IMG/VR virus record: IMGVR_UViG_3300034374_010855
Span: 1-64,000 of that record
Reading direction: 5' to 3' (one strand)
DNA length: 64,000 bases
Source of the DNA: a virus
Part shown: positions 17,454 through 24,933 of the stretch, in pieces
How the letters are laid out: each line of letters starts with the position of its first letter
How positions within the stretch are numbered: position 1 is the stretch's first letter
Program-made: the position numbers and the translations under genes
Notes under the pieces: model-generated
What the model was told of the DNA's origin: nothing
Seen by the model: the letters and a program-made list of their open reading frames with translations, nothing else
The model's database searches: none

Positions 17454-18089
17454 TTATGTATCTTTATTAATATTATAAAAGAAATTATCATCATCTGATG
17501 TAGCCCATTTATCATGACTTTCACAATGATATTTTTTCATATTTAATTTATAATCTGGAATATGTTGAAATGGTTCTGATACCATACTAGGTTCAGCCCA
17601 TAGTATTCTATTGTTAGGGTAAGCACAAAAGTATCCGTCATTTAACTCTATAACGTGAGCTGATTTATGTTGAGATGGTTCTTCTGCATAAGAAGTGGAA
17701 ACACCTTTAGACATATCAGCATCCCAATCTATTGTAAATCTATATATACCTTCCCGCTTTGTACCATCTTTTAATAGTACCATACATCTCTTACCTTTTA
17801 AAAACATAAACTGGGTTACGTGTGGAGAGTATGAAAAGCAATCCCATAACTGTAATATATGAAAGTCTATATGTGGAGCATCTTCCTTTTCAAATGGAAC
17901 TAATGCTGAAATAGGAATCTTGTCATAAACAGCCCCTATATCTGTCATTACTAAAAATAATAATGCAGTACCTTGAAGACTTTTAACTGCAAACGCAGTC
18001 CCTTCTACAAGCTCTCCATGACCTTTCTCTAAGTTATAAAGATATTCTTTTCTAATGTAACATTCTATTGGAGGTATATTGATATTCAT
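17454..18089 (-). CDS. Hypothetical protein
   Basis: 211 residues, cytosolic, MNINIPPIECYIRKEYLYNL at the start. It has several Trp, His and Cys residues (LQLWDCFSYSPHVTQFMFLK) but no motif I can place. I recall similar proteins in other phages without known role. It starts eleven bases before (downstream of) the end of 18100-18237. Confidence 0.75.
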   Translation of the reverse strand: MNINIPPIECYIRKEYLYNLEKGHGELVEGTAFAVKSLQGTALLFLVMTDIGAVYDKIPISALVPFEKEDAPHIDFHILQLWDCFSYSPHVTQFMFLKGKRCMVLLKDGTKREGIYRFTIDWDADMSKGVSTSYAEEPSQHKSAHVIELNDGYFCAYPNNRILWAEPSMVSEPFQHIPDYKLNMKKYHCESHDKWATSDDDNFFYNINKDT

Positions 18090-18099
18090 TTTTGTTTTT

Positions 18100-18237
18100 T
18101 TACCACATTAAACTTACTCCCCAACCTAACCAAACTAAATCTATACTATAGTATCCGTTTAATATTTTAGTATATGTTAGTTTAATTGTTGGGGTAAGAT
18201 ATAATTGGTCACTTACTTCATACGCTTCTATCTTCAT
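18100..18237 (-). CDS. Small protein, paralogue of 11417-11584
   Basis: 45 residues, MKIEAYEVSDQLYLTPTIKL, then GYYSIDLVWLGWGVSLMW. Aligns end to end with the 55-residue protein at 11417-11584 except for that copy's basic tail. Function unknown. Confidence 0.65.
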   Translation of the reverse strand: MKIEAYEVSDQLYLTPTIKLTYTKILNGYYSIDLVWLGWGVSLMW

Positions 18238-18242
18238 ATTTT

Positions 18243-18356
18243 TTATTTAAAAAAGTTTCCTTCAATTAATCTATTAATTTCATATGTTAAGTAAAGTATT
18301 ATAACGTACAATGATAATAACCACCTATCTATACGTTTAATATTTCCTTTTTTCAT
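18243..18356 (-). CDS. Very small single-span membrane protein
   Basis: 37 residues, MKKGNIKRIDRWLLSLYVII and on, with one hydrophobic helix of about 18 residues. ATG start; tight spacing with neighbours on both sides. Function unknown. Confidence 0.45.
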   Translation of the reverse strand: MKKGNIKRIDRWLLSLYVIILYLTYEINRLIEGNFFK

Positions 18357-18367
18357 AAAATCTAGTT

Positions 18368-18730
18368 TCAAAATCTTTTATGCCATTCTTCTAAATCAAT
18401 TAGGTAATCATCATTAACCTTTATCTCCCATCTATTAGTAGTTACATAAACCCTATAATCGGCAATGTATGAATATTCAGTTATTAGAACATTTAATTTA
18501 TTATAAACAGGATATTGTGTGTTATACATTGTATCATCCCAATACCATAATCCAGGTTTGTTTGCATCCCACCTGTTATTTACTTTTTTTATTATTATAT
18601 CGGATTCCCATCTATATTCAACAAATTTAATTACAATATCTGCTTGATGTGGGTATTTAACAAAGTTTATAACTTGTCCCTTAACATTAAGAGTAAATAA
18701 TACACCTAATAATATTAATAATTTTTTCAT
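18368..18730 (-). CDS. Secreted DUF6150-like protein
   Basis: 120 residues from the ATG at 18730 (a longer frame opens at a non-ATG codon). Signal peptide MKKLLILLGVLFTLNVKGQ. The mature part has repeated short beta motifs: VKYPHQADIVIKFVEYRW, SDIIIKKVNNRWDANKPGLW, then YIADYRVYVT. The pattern (Y/W..QAD..VkfV) resembles the DUF6150 family of small secreted Bacteroidota proteins. Probably periplasmic. Function unknown. Confidence 0.75.
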   Translation of the reverse strand: MKKLLILLGVLFTLNVKGQVINFVKYPHQADIVIKFVEYRWESDIIIKKVNNRWDANKPGLWYWDDTMYNTQYPVYNKLNVLITEYSYIADYRVYVTTNRWEIKVNDDYLIDLEEWHKRF

Positions 18731-18865
18731 ATTTACTTTATTCTTTTTTCTTAGTATTTGAACCCCACCCAACCTACTAAGGTACTAAAGCAAGCTTAGT
18801 CGTTCAGTTGGTGCAGGGCCCTTATTCAGATTAAAAATGTTGAGATTTTCTAACTATACTCATAA

Positions 18866-19060
18866 TTATTTATTTTTTATAATTTTAAAACTAACAAATA
18901 AATTTCCAATACCCAAAATTAAAGCTGAGTAGGTAAAAAACATTTCACTAAACACACTATTGAACCCAATAATATTTTGAGTTAAACCCAATATTGTGAA
19001 TATACTCAAACCTAAACTAACTATAGCTCCTATCAAATACTTTAAATTAACTTTTATCAT
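18866..19060 (-). CDS. Small two-span membrane protein
   Basis: 64 residues with two hydrophobic helices (about 7-26 and 38-58) and basic ends (MIKVNLK ... KIIKNK), ATG at 19060. Inner-membrane protein of unknown function. Confidence 0.6.
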   Translation of the reverse strand: MIKVNLKYLIGAIVSLGLSIFTILGLTQNIIGFNSVFSEMFFTYSALILGIGNLFVSFKIIKNK

Positions 19061-19152
19061 AACTTTTATTTTTAATTACTCATCTTAATAAATCTAAGAT
19101 ACTGACAATATCTTAAATAATCAAATTTAATTAAATAAAAGTAATTTAAATA

Positions 19153-19305
19153 TCAATCAATAAGAAACCATATTATTAAATATAATATGGAACTACCAGG
19201 TGTTATTATAAAGAAGAGTCTCCATAACCAAGTTGGTATATTTTTATTCTTACCTAAATAGGTACACACACCACCTATTAATCTATTATCATTTATTGCT
19301 TTCAT
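19153..19305 (-). CDS. PspC-domain small membrane protein
   Basis: 50 residues. RLIGGVCTYLGKNKNIPTWL followed by WRLFFIITPGSSILYLIIWF is a minimal PspC (phage shock protein C) domain: the GVC..yLG turn and one hydrophobic helix ending LIIWFL. A second plus-strand PspC protein is at 28493. PspC proteins relate to inner-membrane stress. In a phage it might act on the host envelope-stress response; that is inference. Confidence 0.75.
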   Translation of the reverse strand: MKAINDNRLIGGVCTYLGKNKNIPTWLWRLFFIITPGSSILYLIIWFLID

Positions 19306-19322
19306 ATCTTTTTGTTTTAATT

Positions 19323-19484
19323 TTAAATACAATGGTCAACTAATGGGTAATCATTCTCATTCATATAATCAAGTGCAAGTGTAATATTATCTTTAGTAGT
19401 AAGCATTGTGCCATCTTTGTAAGTGATAGTTGTTACCCCATCTTTGACTTCAATCATTTGAACATTATCTAATGGTTTTATCAT
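19323..19484 (-). CDS. Small hypothetical protein
   Basis: 53 residues, MIKPLDNVQMIEVKDGVTTI then TYKDGTMLTTKDNITLAL. Beta-hairpin-like N-terminal half and a helical end. ATG start, in series with neighbouring minus-strand genes. Function unknown. Confidence 0.55.
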   Translation of the reverse strand: MIKPLDNVQMIEVKDGVTTITYKDGTMLTTKDNITLALDYMNENDYPLVDHCI

Positions 19485-19516
19485 TATCTCTTCTTTGTTT
19501 TATTTTTACTCTTATT

Positions 19517-19756
19517 TTACTTAGTATTAATATTTATTGTTATATCAGATTTACCTGTAGATAAGTCATATGTGTTGTTTCTATTATCATTAATGAAACC
19601 ATAATCTTTAAAATTGAAAATAATTACATCTTCATTATTTAACCATCCGTGTATAGAGTTAGTAGCATAATCAATGGAAAGATGTTTTATAAGTCCCATC
19701 TTCCAAGATTCACGATACTCCTCAACCAATTCATTAGGTGTTATATTTATTGTCAT
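19517..19756 (-). CDS. Small hypothetical protein
   Basis: 79 residues, ATG at 19756, MTINITPNELVEEYRESWKM at the start, soluble. No motif recognised. Separated from 19778-19996 by 21 bases. Confidence 0.65.
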   Translation of the reverse strand: MTINITPNELVEEYRESWKMGLIKHLSIDYATNSIHGWLNNEDVIIFNFKDYGFINDNRNNTYDLSTGKSDITININTK

Positions 19757-19777
19757 TTCTAGTTACTTAAAGGTGCT

Positions 19778-19996
19778 TTAATTGTTGGATGTGATTGATA
19801 ATTTATATTTCAAAGTCCTATCATTCATATCCATAATACCAAACACTACCGAGTTGTCTTCGGGGTTAACCATAGTTGGTGTTATCATATAACCATCAAT
19901 TTTATCTAAAACCTGTTTAATCTCAGTTACTAAATTAATTGGTATTTTAGTTTCGATTTCTGTTTTCTCAAATGTTTCTGGGTTGTAGTAATCCAT
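19778..19996 (-). CDS. Small hypothetical protein
   Basis: 72 residues, MDYYNPETFEKTEIETKIPI at the start; one amphipathic helix and a beta-rich end. Lies 40 bases downstream of thyA on the same strand and is probably co-transcribed. Function unknown. Confidence 0.65.
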   Translation of the reverse strand: MDYYNPETFEKTEIETKIPINLVTEIKQVLDKIDGYMITPTMVNPEDNSVVFGIMDMNDRTLKYKLSITSNN

Positions 19997-20036
19997 AATT
20001 TGTTTATTTTTAATTTGATAAAGGTAACCCTAAAAG

Positions 20037-21125
20037 TTAATTAGAGAGTGGCATTTTTATGGTAGGATGACTTTGATACCCCTCAATTTTAAAATCAGAT
20101 ATTGAACAACTATTTAAAAATTCATCTATTGTACCCGTAAAGTTTACATCTTCTGAAATAACTAATTTAGGTAATGGATATGGTTCTCTGATTAACTGTT
20201 CTTTAATACCTTCAATTTGATTAAGATATATGTGACAATCACCCATATTAGTAATCAATTCATCAGGAATCATATTTACTTCTTTTGCAATAATTTCTAA
20301 TAAAAGAGCATATGATGCGATATTGAACGGCGTCCCCAATGGAACGTCTTGACTTCTGGCATTATACATTAATGAGATTGCCCTAGTTGGGATGTTGTGT
20401 TTATCCATATATTCCTTTGCCTTTGTCTTTGGTTCCTTGTAATGGATAGTTAACCACTCATTCGAATCACCATTTTTCATTATTTGGTATCTTTCTTCAA
20501 ATGACAACTCTCTTGTATAAACTTGAAATCCATAATGACAAGGTGGAAGAACCATATCAGGAATATCGTTAACATTCCATGCATTAACCATTAATCGTCT
20601 TGAGTCTGGGTTTGTTTTAAGGTCGTTGATTAGGTTTTGGATTTGGTCTATTGCTTGATACTTAAAATATGTTTCACCATCAATATACTCGCTATCGGTA
20701 GTCCAACTTCTCCATTGTGCTCCATAGATAGGACCTAACTCGCCCCACTTCTTACCAAACCCATCATTAGTCTTAATCTTCTCAATAAATTCACTCATAC
20801 TCAATGAATGGTCGTGTGGGGGATTACATTCAATACTTGCGTAATTCTTATACGCATCGCCATTCCAAATGTTACATCCGTTATCTACTAAGTATTTAAT
20901 GTTGGTGTCACCTCGTAAGAACCATAGTAATTCAGTCACCATCGTTTTCCAAGCCATTTTCTTAGTAGTCAATAGTGGAAATCCATCACTCATCTTATGT
21001 CGAATCTGTCTACCAAATACACTTAGTGTACCTGTTCCAGTTCTATCTTTTTTTTCTACTCCATTATCTAAAATGTCTTGAAGTAGTTTTAGGTATTGAT
21101 GTTCTATGTTTTTATCCTTGTCCAT
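20037..21125 (-). CDS. thyA: Thymidylate synthase (ThyA type) with an internal insertion
   Basis: 362 residues; methylates dUMP to dTMP using methylene-THF. Family marks: DRTGTGTLSVFGRQIRHKM (27-45), ELLWFLRGDTN, WGELGPIYGAQWR, DSRRLMVNAWN, catalytic Cys196 in LPPCHYGFQVY, GTPFNIASYALL and NMGDCHIYLN. E. coli ThyA has 264 residues. The extra length here is partly a roughly 40-residue insertion right after CHYGFQVYT (RELSFEERYQIMKNGDSNEW and on) before SLMYNARSQDVPLGTPFN. All catalytic residues seem present. Forms a thymidine-supply set with glyA, thymidine kinase and dCMP deaminase in this window. Confidence 0.95.
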   Translation of the reverse strand: MDKDKNIEHQYLKLLQDILDNGVEKKDRTGTGTLSVFGRQIRHKMSDGFPLLTTKKMAWKTMVTELLWFLRGDTNIKYLVDNGCNIWNGDAYKNYASIECNPPHDHSLSMSEFIEKIKTNDGFGKKWGELGPIYGAQWRSWTTDSEYIDGETYFKYQAIDQIQNLINDLKTNPDSRRLMVNAWNVNDIPDMVLPPCHYGFQVYTRELSFEERYQIMKNGDSNEWLTIHYKEPKTKAKEYMDKHNIPTRAISLMYNARSQDVPLGTPFNIASYALLLEIIAKEVNMIPDELITNMGDCHIYLNQIEGIKEQLIREPYPLPKLVISEDVNFTGTIDEFLNSCSISDFKIEGYQSHPTIKMPLSN

Positions 21126-21126
21126 C

Positions 21127-21351
21127 TTAATCTAATTTTAAATCATTGTTATCCAATATCTCAAAAAACTCCCCTCGCATTGCTTCCCATTGTTCTAACT
21201 GCTCATCATTCAACCCAGTTGGATTGTACTTCAATGTGCTTCTAAACAACTGTTTTATATCCCACAAAGCCATATACATCTTGCTGGCATTGTTTGCCAT
21301 TTCGTATTCCTCTTTATCTTCGGGTAGTTTAAATTCTATTATCGCTTTCAT
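21127..21351 (-). CDS. Small conserved-looking protein
   Basis: 74 residues, MKAIIEFKLPEDKEEYEMAN then KMYMALWDIKQLFRSTLKY. Helical, soluble. I recall near-identical short proteins in other phages of Bacteroidota and elsewhere, always without function. It ends one base from the start of thyA, so it is probably in the same transcript. Confidence 0.75.
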   Translation of the reverse strand: MKAIIEFKLPEDKEEYEMANNASKMYMALWDIKQLFRSTLKYNPTGLNDEQLEQWEAMRGEFFEILDNNDLKLD

Positions 21352-21410
21352 TTTCTTTTATTTTATGTCTATAATTTTAGACGTAGATGATATTAGCACG
21401 TTATGTGCAA

Positions 21411-21572
21411 TTAACCGCACAACCATTTCCCATCATAAGAATATTTTACACAAGCACCACCGAAGTAATCAACCACAACAGTCTTGCTTAAATAATCCCT
21501 ACGCACACTTACACCACTTTTACCAGTTGCTTTTAAGTGTCCTAATATCTTTGATTTTAGCCAGTAAGTCAT
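21411..21572 (-). CDS. Small hypothetical protein
   Basis: 53 residues from the ATG at 21572, MTYWLKSKILGHLKATGKSG and ending YFGGACVKYSYDGKWLCG. The longer frame begins at a TTG inside the promoter, so the ATG start is preferred. GVSVRRDYLSKTVVVDYFGG looks like a small alpha/beta fold. Function unknown. First gene downstream of a clear promoter. Confidence 0.65.
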   Translation of the reverse strand: MTYWLKSKILGHLKATGKSGVSVRRDYLSKTVVVDYFGGACVKYSYDGKWLCG

Positions 21573-21611
21573 ATCTTTCTCATAACCTTTATTAGTTAAT
21601 TTCTTATACCA

Positions 21612-21643
21612 CAAAGATAAGAAACTTATTTGGATATACCAAA
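21612..21643 (-). promoter_or_regulatory. Bacteroidetes-type promoter
   Basis: Minus strand TTTG (21643-21640), 20 bases, TATCTTTG (21619-21612). A clean -33/-7 pair; probably drives 21411-21572 and perhaps the following 21127-21351, thyA and downstream genes. Confidence 0.7.
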
Positions 21644-21662
21644 TTATAATGTTGAGAAATTG

Positions 21663-21845
21663 TTAAATTCCACTACCTATTTGTTTCAGTATTTCTACTA
21701 CTTTAAATATTTTTTTAAAATCTTCAAGTGGAAGTTTTTTGATTTGACTGGCTAATACATATGCTTCTTCAATATTAGAGGCATCAAATATATATATTGC
21801 ATCTTCATCCTTATCTGTTAAATTATAGAATTTGTATTTTTTCAT
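21663..21845 (-). CDS. Small hypothetical protein
   Basis: 60 residues, MKKYKFYNLTDKDEDAIYIF then ASNIEEAYVLASQIKKLPLE. Its ATG overlaps the stop of the GH16 gene (ATGA), so it is translationally coupled to it. Function unknown. Confidence 0.65.
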   Translation of the reverse strand: MKKYKFYNLTDKDEDAIYIFDASNIEEAYVLASQIKKLPLEDFKKIFKVVEILKQIGSGI

Positions 21846-22585
21846 AACTTATTTTTTGAATAATATTCTTCTAAGGTAGAATACTTAAAGTAGTTAATTA
21901 TAAACTCAGAATTTTCTTCTTTAGATATTCTTTTACCATCTCTCATACTCGTATTGATTATTACATTCATGTCAATATTATTGAATTGTGATAGTATCTG
22001 TTCATCAGTAAATTCTCTTATCTTCCTTCCATCATAAAATATAGTTATCTTATTCTCCTCCCAAAGACAAGCATACTTTATAAAATTCTTTTGTGGGTTT
22101 TTAAAACCTAAAAACTTTTTAACAGACCCTGTATTTTTAGGATTATCTGGAGTGTTGTAATAAAAGTTTGTTTCTATCTTCCAAAAATTAAAAATCTTAG
22201 GAAAGTTAATAGATAGGTATGTTTTGAATATAGGTGAACTGTAAGCTTCAAATACATCAATTTCAGGAGGCCATGAATCAAATCCCCACATCCAAAATGC
22301 GGGCCAGAGGTTTTTACCTGTTGGTAACTTTGCTTCTATTTCAAAGTAACCATACTTAAATCTCGTAGTATTTGATACCAACCCTATACCAATAGGACTG
22401 ACAAACTCTTCCCCATCTATAGTAAATGTTTTAGGGTTGTATTGTGTTTTTAAAACTAACTTACCATCTCTGATTTCTATAGCCGATGAATCATACCAGT
22501 TAAATCTTTTTTTAGGATGTATCTCACCAAATCTTTCTTGGGTTAACCATTCATAACCTGACCAATGTATTGTTTCTTTACTCAT
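21842..22585 (-). CDS. Glycoside hydrolase family 16 enzyme
   Basis: 247 residues. GH16 marks: GYFEIEAKLPTGKNLWPAFW (79-98) and the beta-bulge active site E108-I-D-V-F-E113 in WPPEIDVFEAY, giving nucleophile Glu108 and acid/base Glu113. The family cleaves beta-1,3/1,4-glucans, agar, carrageenan and related polymers, which are abundant for marine flavobacteria. No signal peptide, so it acts in the cytosol, after lysis, or as a virion part. Overlaps both neighbours by ATGA, making a three-gene translational unit with 22582-22920 and 21663-21845. Substrate unknown. Confidence 0.85.
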   Translation of the reverse strand: MSKETIHWSGYEWLTQERFGEIHPKKRFNWYDSSAIEIRDGKLVLKTQYNPKTFTIDGEEFVSPIGIGLVSNTTRFKYGYFEIEAKLPTGKNLWPAFWMWGFDSWPPEIDVFEAYSSPIFKTYLSINFPKIFNFWKIETNFYYNTPDNPKNTGSVKKFLGFKNPQKNFIKYACLWEENKITIFYDGRKIREFTDEQILSQFNNIDMNVIINTSMRDGKRISKEENSEFIINYFKYSTLEEYYSKNKL

Positions 22586-22920
22586 AACAATTCCGTTTCA
22601 GTTAATGTAAAATAAATGTTTTGTAATTGGTGAATGTATTTTACTTTAGGAAAGTTATTAACACTATTCTCCCAATCATAATTATCAGAGCTATCTAACT
22701 TAAATTGAACCTTATTATTATTCCGAGTAGGATAGCTTGTTTTATTCCGTAATCGTTTCTGAAACCCAATCTCTTCCAACCATTCTGATGTTATTGGTAT
22801 TGGCTCAAAGTTTTTGATATCCCCAATATTTGATTCAGTAATAGTAATATTAGATTGTGACTTATTATCGTACACTAAATTACCTACTCTCAAACCTATT
22901 AAAATATTTTCTACTACCAT
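22582..22920 (-). CDS. Bacteroidota phage conserved protein
   Basis: 112 residues from the ATG at 22920 (a GTG start further upstream would overlap the previous gene). The pattern IGLRVGNLVYDN ... PIPITSEWLEEIGFQKR ... VKYIHQLQNIYFTLTETEL is one I recognise from many Bacteroidota prophages and phages, of unknown function. Translationally coupled to the GH16 gene by ATGA. Confidence 0.8.
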   Translation of the reverse strand: MVVENILIGLRVGNLVYDNKSQSNITITESNIGDIKNFEPIPITSEWLEEIGFQKRLRNKTSYPTRNNNKVQFKLDSSDNYDWENSVNNFPKVKYIHQLQNIYFTLTETELL

Positions 22921-22930
22921 AATATTATTT

Positions 22931-23170
22931 TTAAAAGTTGTCCCAACACCATATTGGGGTCTTGTCTCCCATCCATGCACCACTCACATTGTATGTGAAG
23001 TATTCCATCGCATCTAACTCTGACATATCCCTTTCAAGAATTTTTAAACATTTGGAAACGGAGTATATTAACCTCATTTCTTTTTCTTCAACACCAATAA
23101 CTGCATCATCAAATCCGTCTGCTTTTAAAAATTCGTATTCGTAATAATTTTCTATTATATCTTCTAACAT
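22931..23170 (-). CDS. Conserved-looking small protein
   Basis: 79 residues from the ATG at 23170; the longer frame starts at a TTG overlapping the upstream gene. YEFLKADGFDDAVIGVEEKE then MRLIYSVSKCLKILERDMSE and YFTYNVSGAWMGDKTPIWC resembles a widely distributed small phage protein of unknown role. Soluble. Confidence 0.8.
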   Translation of the reverse strand: MLEDIIENYYEYEFLKADGFDDAVIGVEEKEMRLIYSVSKCLKILERDMSELDAMEYFTYNVSGAWMGDKTPIWCWDNF

Positions 23171-23175
23171 ATATT

Positions 23176-23388
23176 TTATCTTTTTAACCAATCACCAACT
23201 TTAATCCTAACTACTGTTAGTAAAGTTATAATTAGAATTGATACAAACAAATTAATCTTAGGTAGGAATGGTATCACATATACTAATCCAACATTCCATA
23301 GTATCATCAATGCTACTGATAGTATCACTCCAACCAACGGAAATATTAATATAAAACTTCCGTAAAAAAATAATTCTCTTAATGTCAT
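23176..23388 (-). CDS. Small two-span membrane protein
   Basis: 70 residues with two long hydrophobic helices (about 8-32 and 36-60) and a short basic tail. ATG at 23388. Inner membrane; function unknown. The next gene starts six bases after its end. Confidence 0.65.
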   Translation of the reverse strand: MTLRELFFYGSFILIFPLVGVILSVALMILWNVGLVYVIPFLPKINLFVSILIITLLTVVRIKVGDWLKR

Positions 23389-23391
23389 TGT

Positions 23392-23865
23392 TTAATTTTT
23401 AGTTCTGTAAATAATTCCACCTATAATTTCACCATCAGCTAAATGGTCATACTTACCATAAGTACCGATTCTATATCCCGTTTCAATAGGAGTAATAGTA
23501 CTTACACAAAGGTTTTTAAATTCTTCACCTAACCAATCGAGTTGTTGATGAAGTTTAATACAAGGTCCACCTGATGGGTCTACCATATCAATAGTTTTGG
23601 TGTCTGAATACACTAAATGACGATATTTTAATCCTATTTCTGATAAACCAAGCCATTCTCCATTCTCGTATACCTGTTCATGTACTTTTTCTATGAAAGT
23701 ATCAATATGCATATAACCACCATCTTTACGGTATTGTTGATATGCTTCTTTGTACGCATTAGGATAACCTATACGACAATATTTAAAATCACCTTCCCAT
23801 AAAATACTTCCATCATCTTGTAGTGTGAAAGTATAAATGCCTCCATCTCTATTTTCCCATTCCAT
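23392..23865 (-). CDS. Hypothetical protein
   Basis: 157 residues, MEWENRDGGIYTFTLQDDGS at the start, then DFKYCRIGYPNAYKEAYQQY. Beta-rich start and a helical middle; soluble. No assigned function. Its start overlaps the end of 23849-24040 by 17 bases. Confidence 0.75.
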   Translation of the reverse strand: MEWENRDGGIYTFTLQDDGSILWEGDFKYCRIGYPNAYKEAYQQYRKDGGYMHIDTFIEKVHEQVYENGEWLGLSEIGLKYRHLVYSDTKTIDMVDPSGGPCIKLHQQLDWLGEEFKNLCVSTITPIETGYRIGTYGKYDHLADGEIIGGIIYRTKN

Positions 23866-24040
23866 TTGATATATTTTTATTTTGTTTAGTAAATATAGAA
23901 TCTATAGTTGTAACCATTTCATCTACACCATCACGATATCCTATTTTATATGCTGAATTATAGACTTGATTGTAAGCCCAAAGTTCAAATAATAAAATAA
24001 ATGATATAATGCTTATTATAATTAACTGGTATTTTCTCAT
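23849..24040 (-). CDS. Single-span membrane protein, paralogue of 24328-24507
   Basis: 63 residues: hydrophobic helix (about 6-25), then YNSAYKIGYRDGVDEMVTTI and DSIF. It shares DEMVTTIDSIF exactly with the 59-residue protein at 24328-24507 and has the same layout, so the two are a local duplication separated by a coiled-coil gene and tRNA-Arg. Function unknown. Confidence 0.7.
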   Translation of the reverse strand: MRKYQLIIISIISFILLFELWAYNQVYNSAYKIGYRDGVDEMVTTIDSIFTKQNKNISNGMGK

Positions 24041-24044
24041 ATTT

Positions 24045-24218
24045 TTATTCGTTTCTATCTTTGTTAAATAATTCTTTCTCTATCTCTTCTATTGAAATTT
24101 CTCTGAGTTGTTTTTCAAACTCTTCAATTTCAGATAGGTATAATTGTATATTTGATTCTGCTTTCTTAATCCAATTCTTTCGTGATTGGATTTTCTGTTC
24201 TAATAATTCTCTTTCCAT
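24045..24218 (-). CDS. Small coiled-coil protein
   Basis: 57 residues, MERELLEQKIQSRKNWIKKA and onward, nearly all heptad-like charged helix. ATG at 24218. Its stop is four bases before the start of 23849-24040. Function unknown. Confidence 0.6.
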   Translation of the reverse strand: MERELLEQKIQSRKNWIKKAESNIQLYLSEIEEFEKQLREISIEEIEKELFNKDRNE

Positions 24219-24247
24219 CAATATGATTGTTTATGTTTTATGTTTAG

Positions 24248-24321
24248 TGAACCAGGAAGGATTCGAACCTTCGACCTACTGCTTAGAAGGCAGTTGCTCT
24301 ATCCAGCTGAGCTACTGGTCC
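24248..24321 (-). tRNA. tRNA-Arg (UCU)
   Basis: Minus strand, 74 bases with the discriminator. Acceptor GGACCAG pairs with CTGGTTC (one G-U). The D-arm contains AGCTGGAT, the anticodon arm is ACTGC-CTTCTAA-GCAGT with anticodon TCT, and the T-arm is GAAGG-TTCGAAT-CCTTC. CCA is not encoded. AGA is a frequent Arg codon in these AT-rich genes, so the tRNA probably supports late translation. Confidence 0.95.
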
Positions 24322-24327
24322 AATCCT

Positions 24328-24507
24328 TTACTCTACTTCTTTGAGTTTCTTTTGGTTTACGAATATGGAATCAATAGTTGTAACCATTTCATCAATCCCA
24401 TCTTTACGACCTTGTCTATAAGCATAGTTGTATGTTACACTAATAGACCAATACTCAACGAGTAAGATACTCAAAAAGAAAATTATAATTACTAGTTTTT
24501 TATTCAT
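24328..24507 (-). CDS. Single-span membrane protein, paralogue of 23849-24040
   Basis: 59 residues: hydrophobic helix (about 4-22), then YNYAYRQGRKDGIDEMVTTI and DSIFVNQ. Paralogue of 23849-24040 (identical DEMVTTIDSIF). Ends six bases before the tRNA. Function unknown. Confidence 0.7.
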   Translation of the reverse strand: MNKKLVIIIFFLSILLVEYWSISVTYNYAYRQGRKDGIDEMVTTIDSIFVNQKKLKEVE

Positions 24508-24513
24508 AATATT

Positions 24514-24930
24514 TTAATTTAGTTCTTTGTTATAAAAATGAACAATGATTAATGGTTCTTCATAGATTAAGTTTAAACCATATCTTCTATCATTGTAAAG
24601 TTGGAAGTATACAATATCAGATGATACTGCTTCAATAGTTTTAATTAACTGATAACTATCTCCATAATCATCTTCACCTTCCATCGTACTACCCACATAG
24701 ATATATCTTTCAGCATCACCTTTGTGTGGGTAATACATAATTGAGTTACCATCCACATTAAACGTAAAAACATTTGCTCCTTCATAATGAGTAACAGAAT
24801 CACCATAACTCAACATCACATTTAAGTATGCACGACTAAACTCAGGTAGGATTTCTTCGGTTGTGTTTTGTGAGTATGATACCATACCAATCCCAAATAA
24901 GGTAATCACACTAAATAATAGTTTTTTCAT
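24514..24930 (-). CDS. Secreted/periplasmic protein
   Basis: 138 residues. Clear signal peptide MKKLLFSVITLFGIGMVSYS with cleavage before QNTTEE, as in many Bacteroidota exports. The mature part is acidic, with GNSIMYYPHKGDAERYIYVG and GEDDYGDSYQL. No family recognised. Three bases separate it from thymidine kinase. One of several exported proteins in this block. Confidence 0.75.
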   Translation of the reverse strand: MKKLLFSVITLFGIGMVSYSQNTTEEILPEFSRAYLNVMLSYGDSVTHYEGANVFTFNVDGNSIMYYPHKGDAERYIYVGSTMEGEDDYGDSYQLIKTIEAVSSDIVYFQLYNDRRYGLNLIYEEPLIIVHFYNKELN

Positions 24931-24933
24931 AAT

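Noticed and set aside
18760-18835. A possible tRNA near ATTTGAACCCCACCC
   Set aside because: TTCAAAT is present on the minus strand, but the flanking five bases do not pair and no acceptor stem is found. An ACTAAG/CTTAGT repeat alone is not enough.
24061-24465. Plus-strand open frame across the tRNA-Arg locus
   Set aside because: It runs antisense through the tRNA and two conserved minus-strand small genes; a shadow frame.
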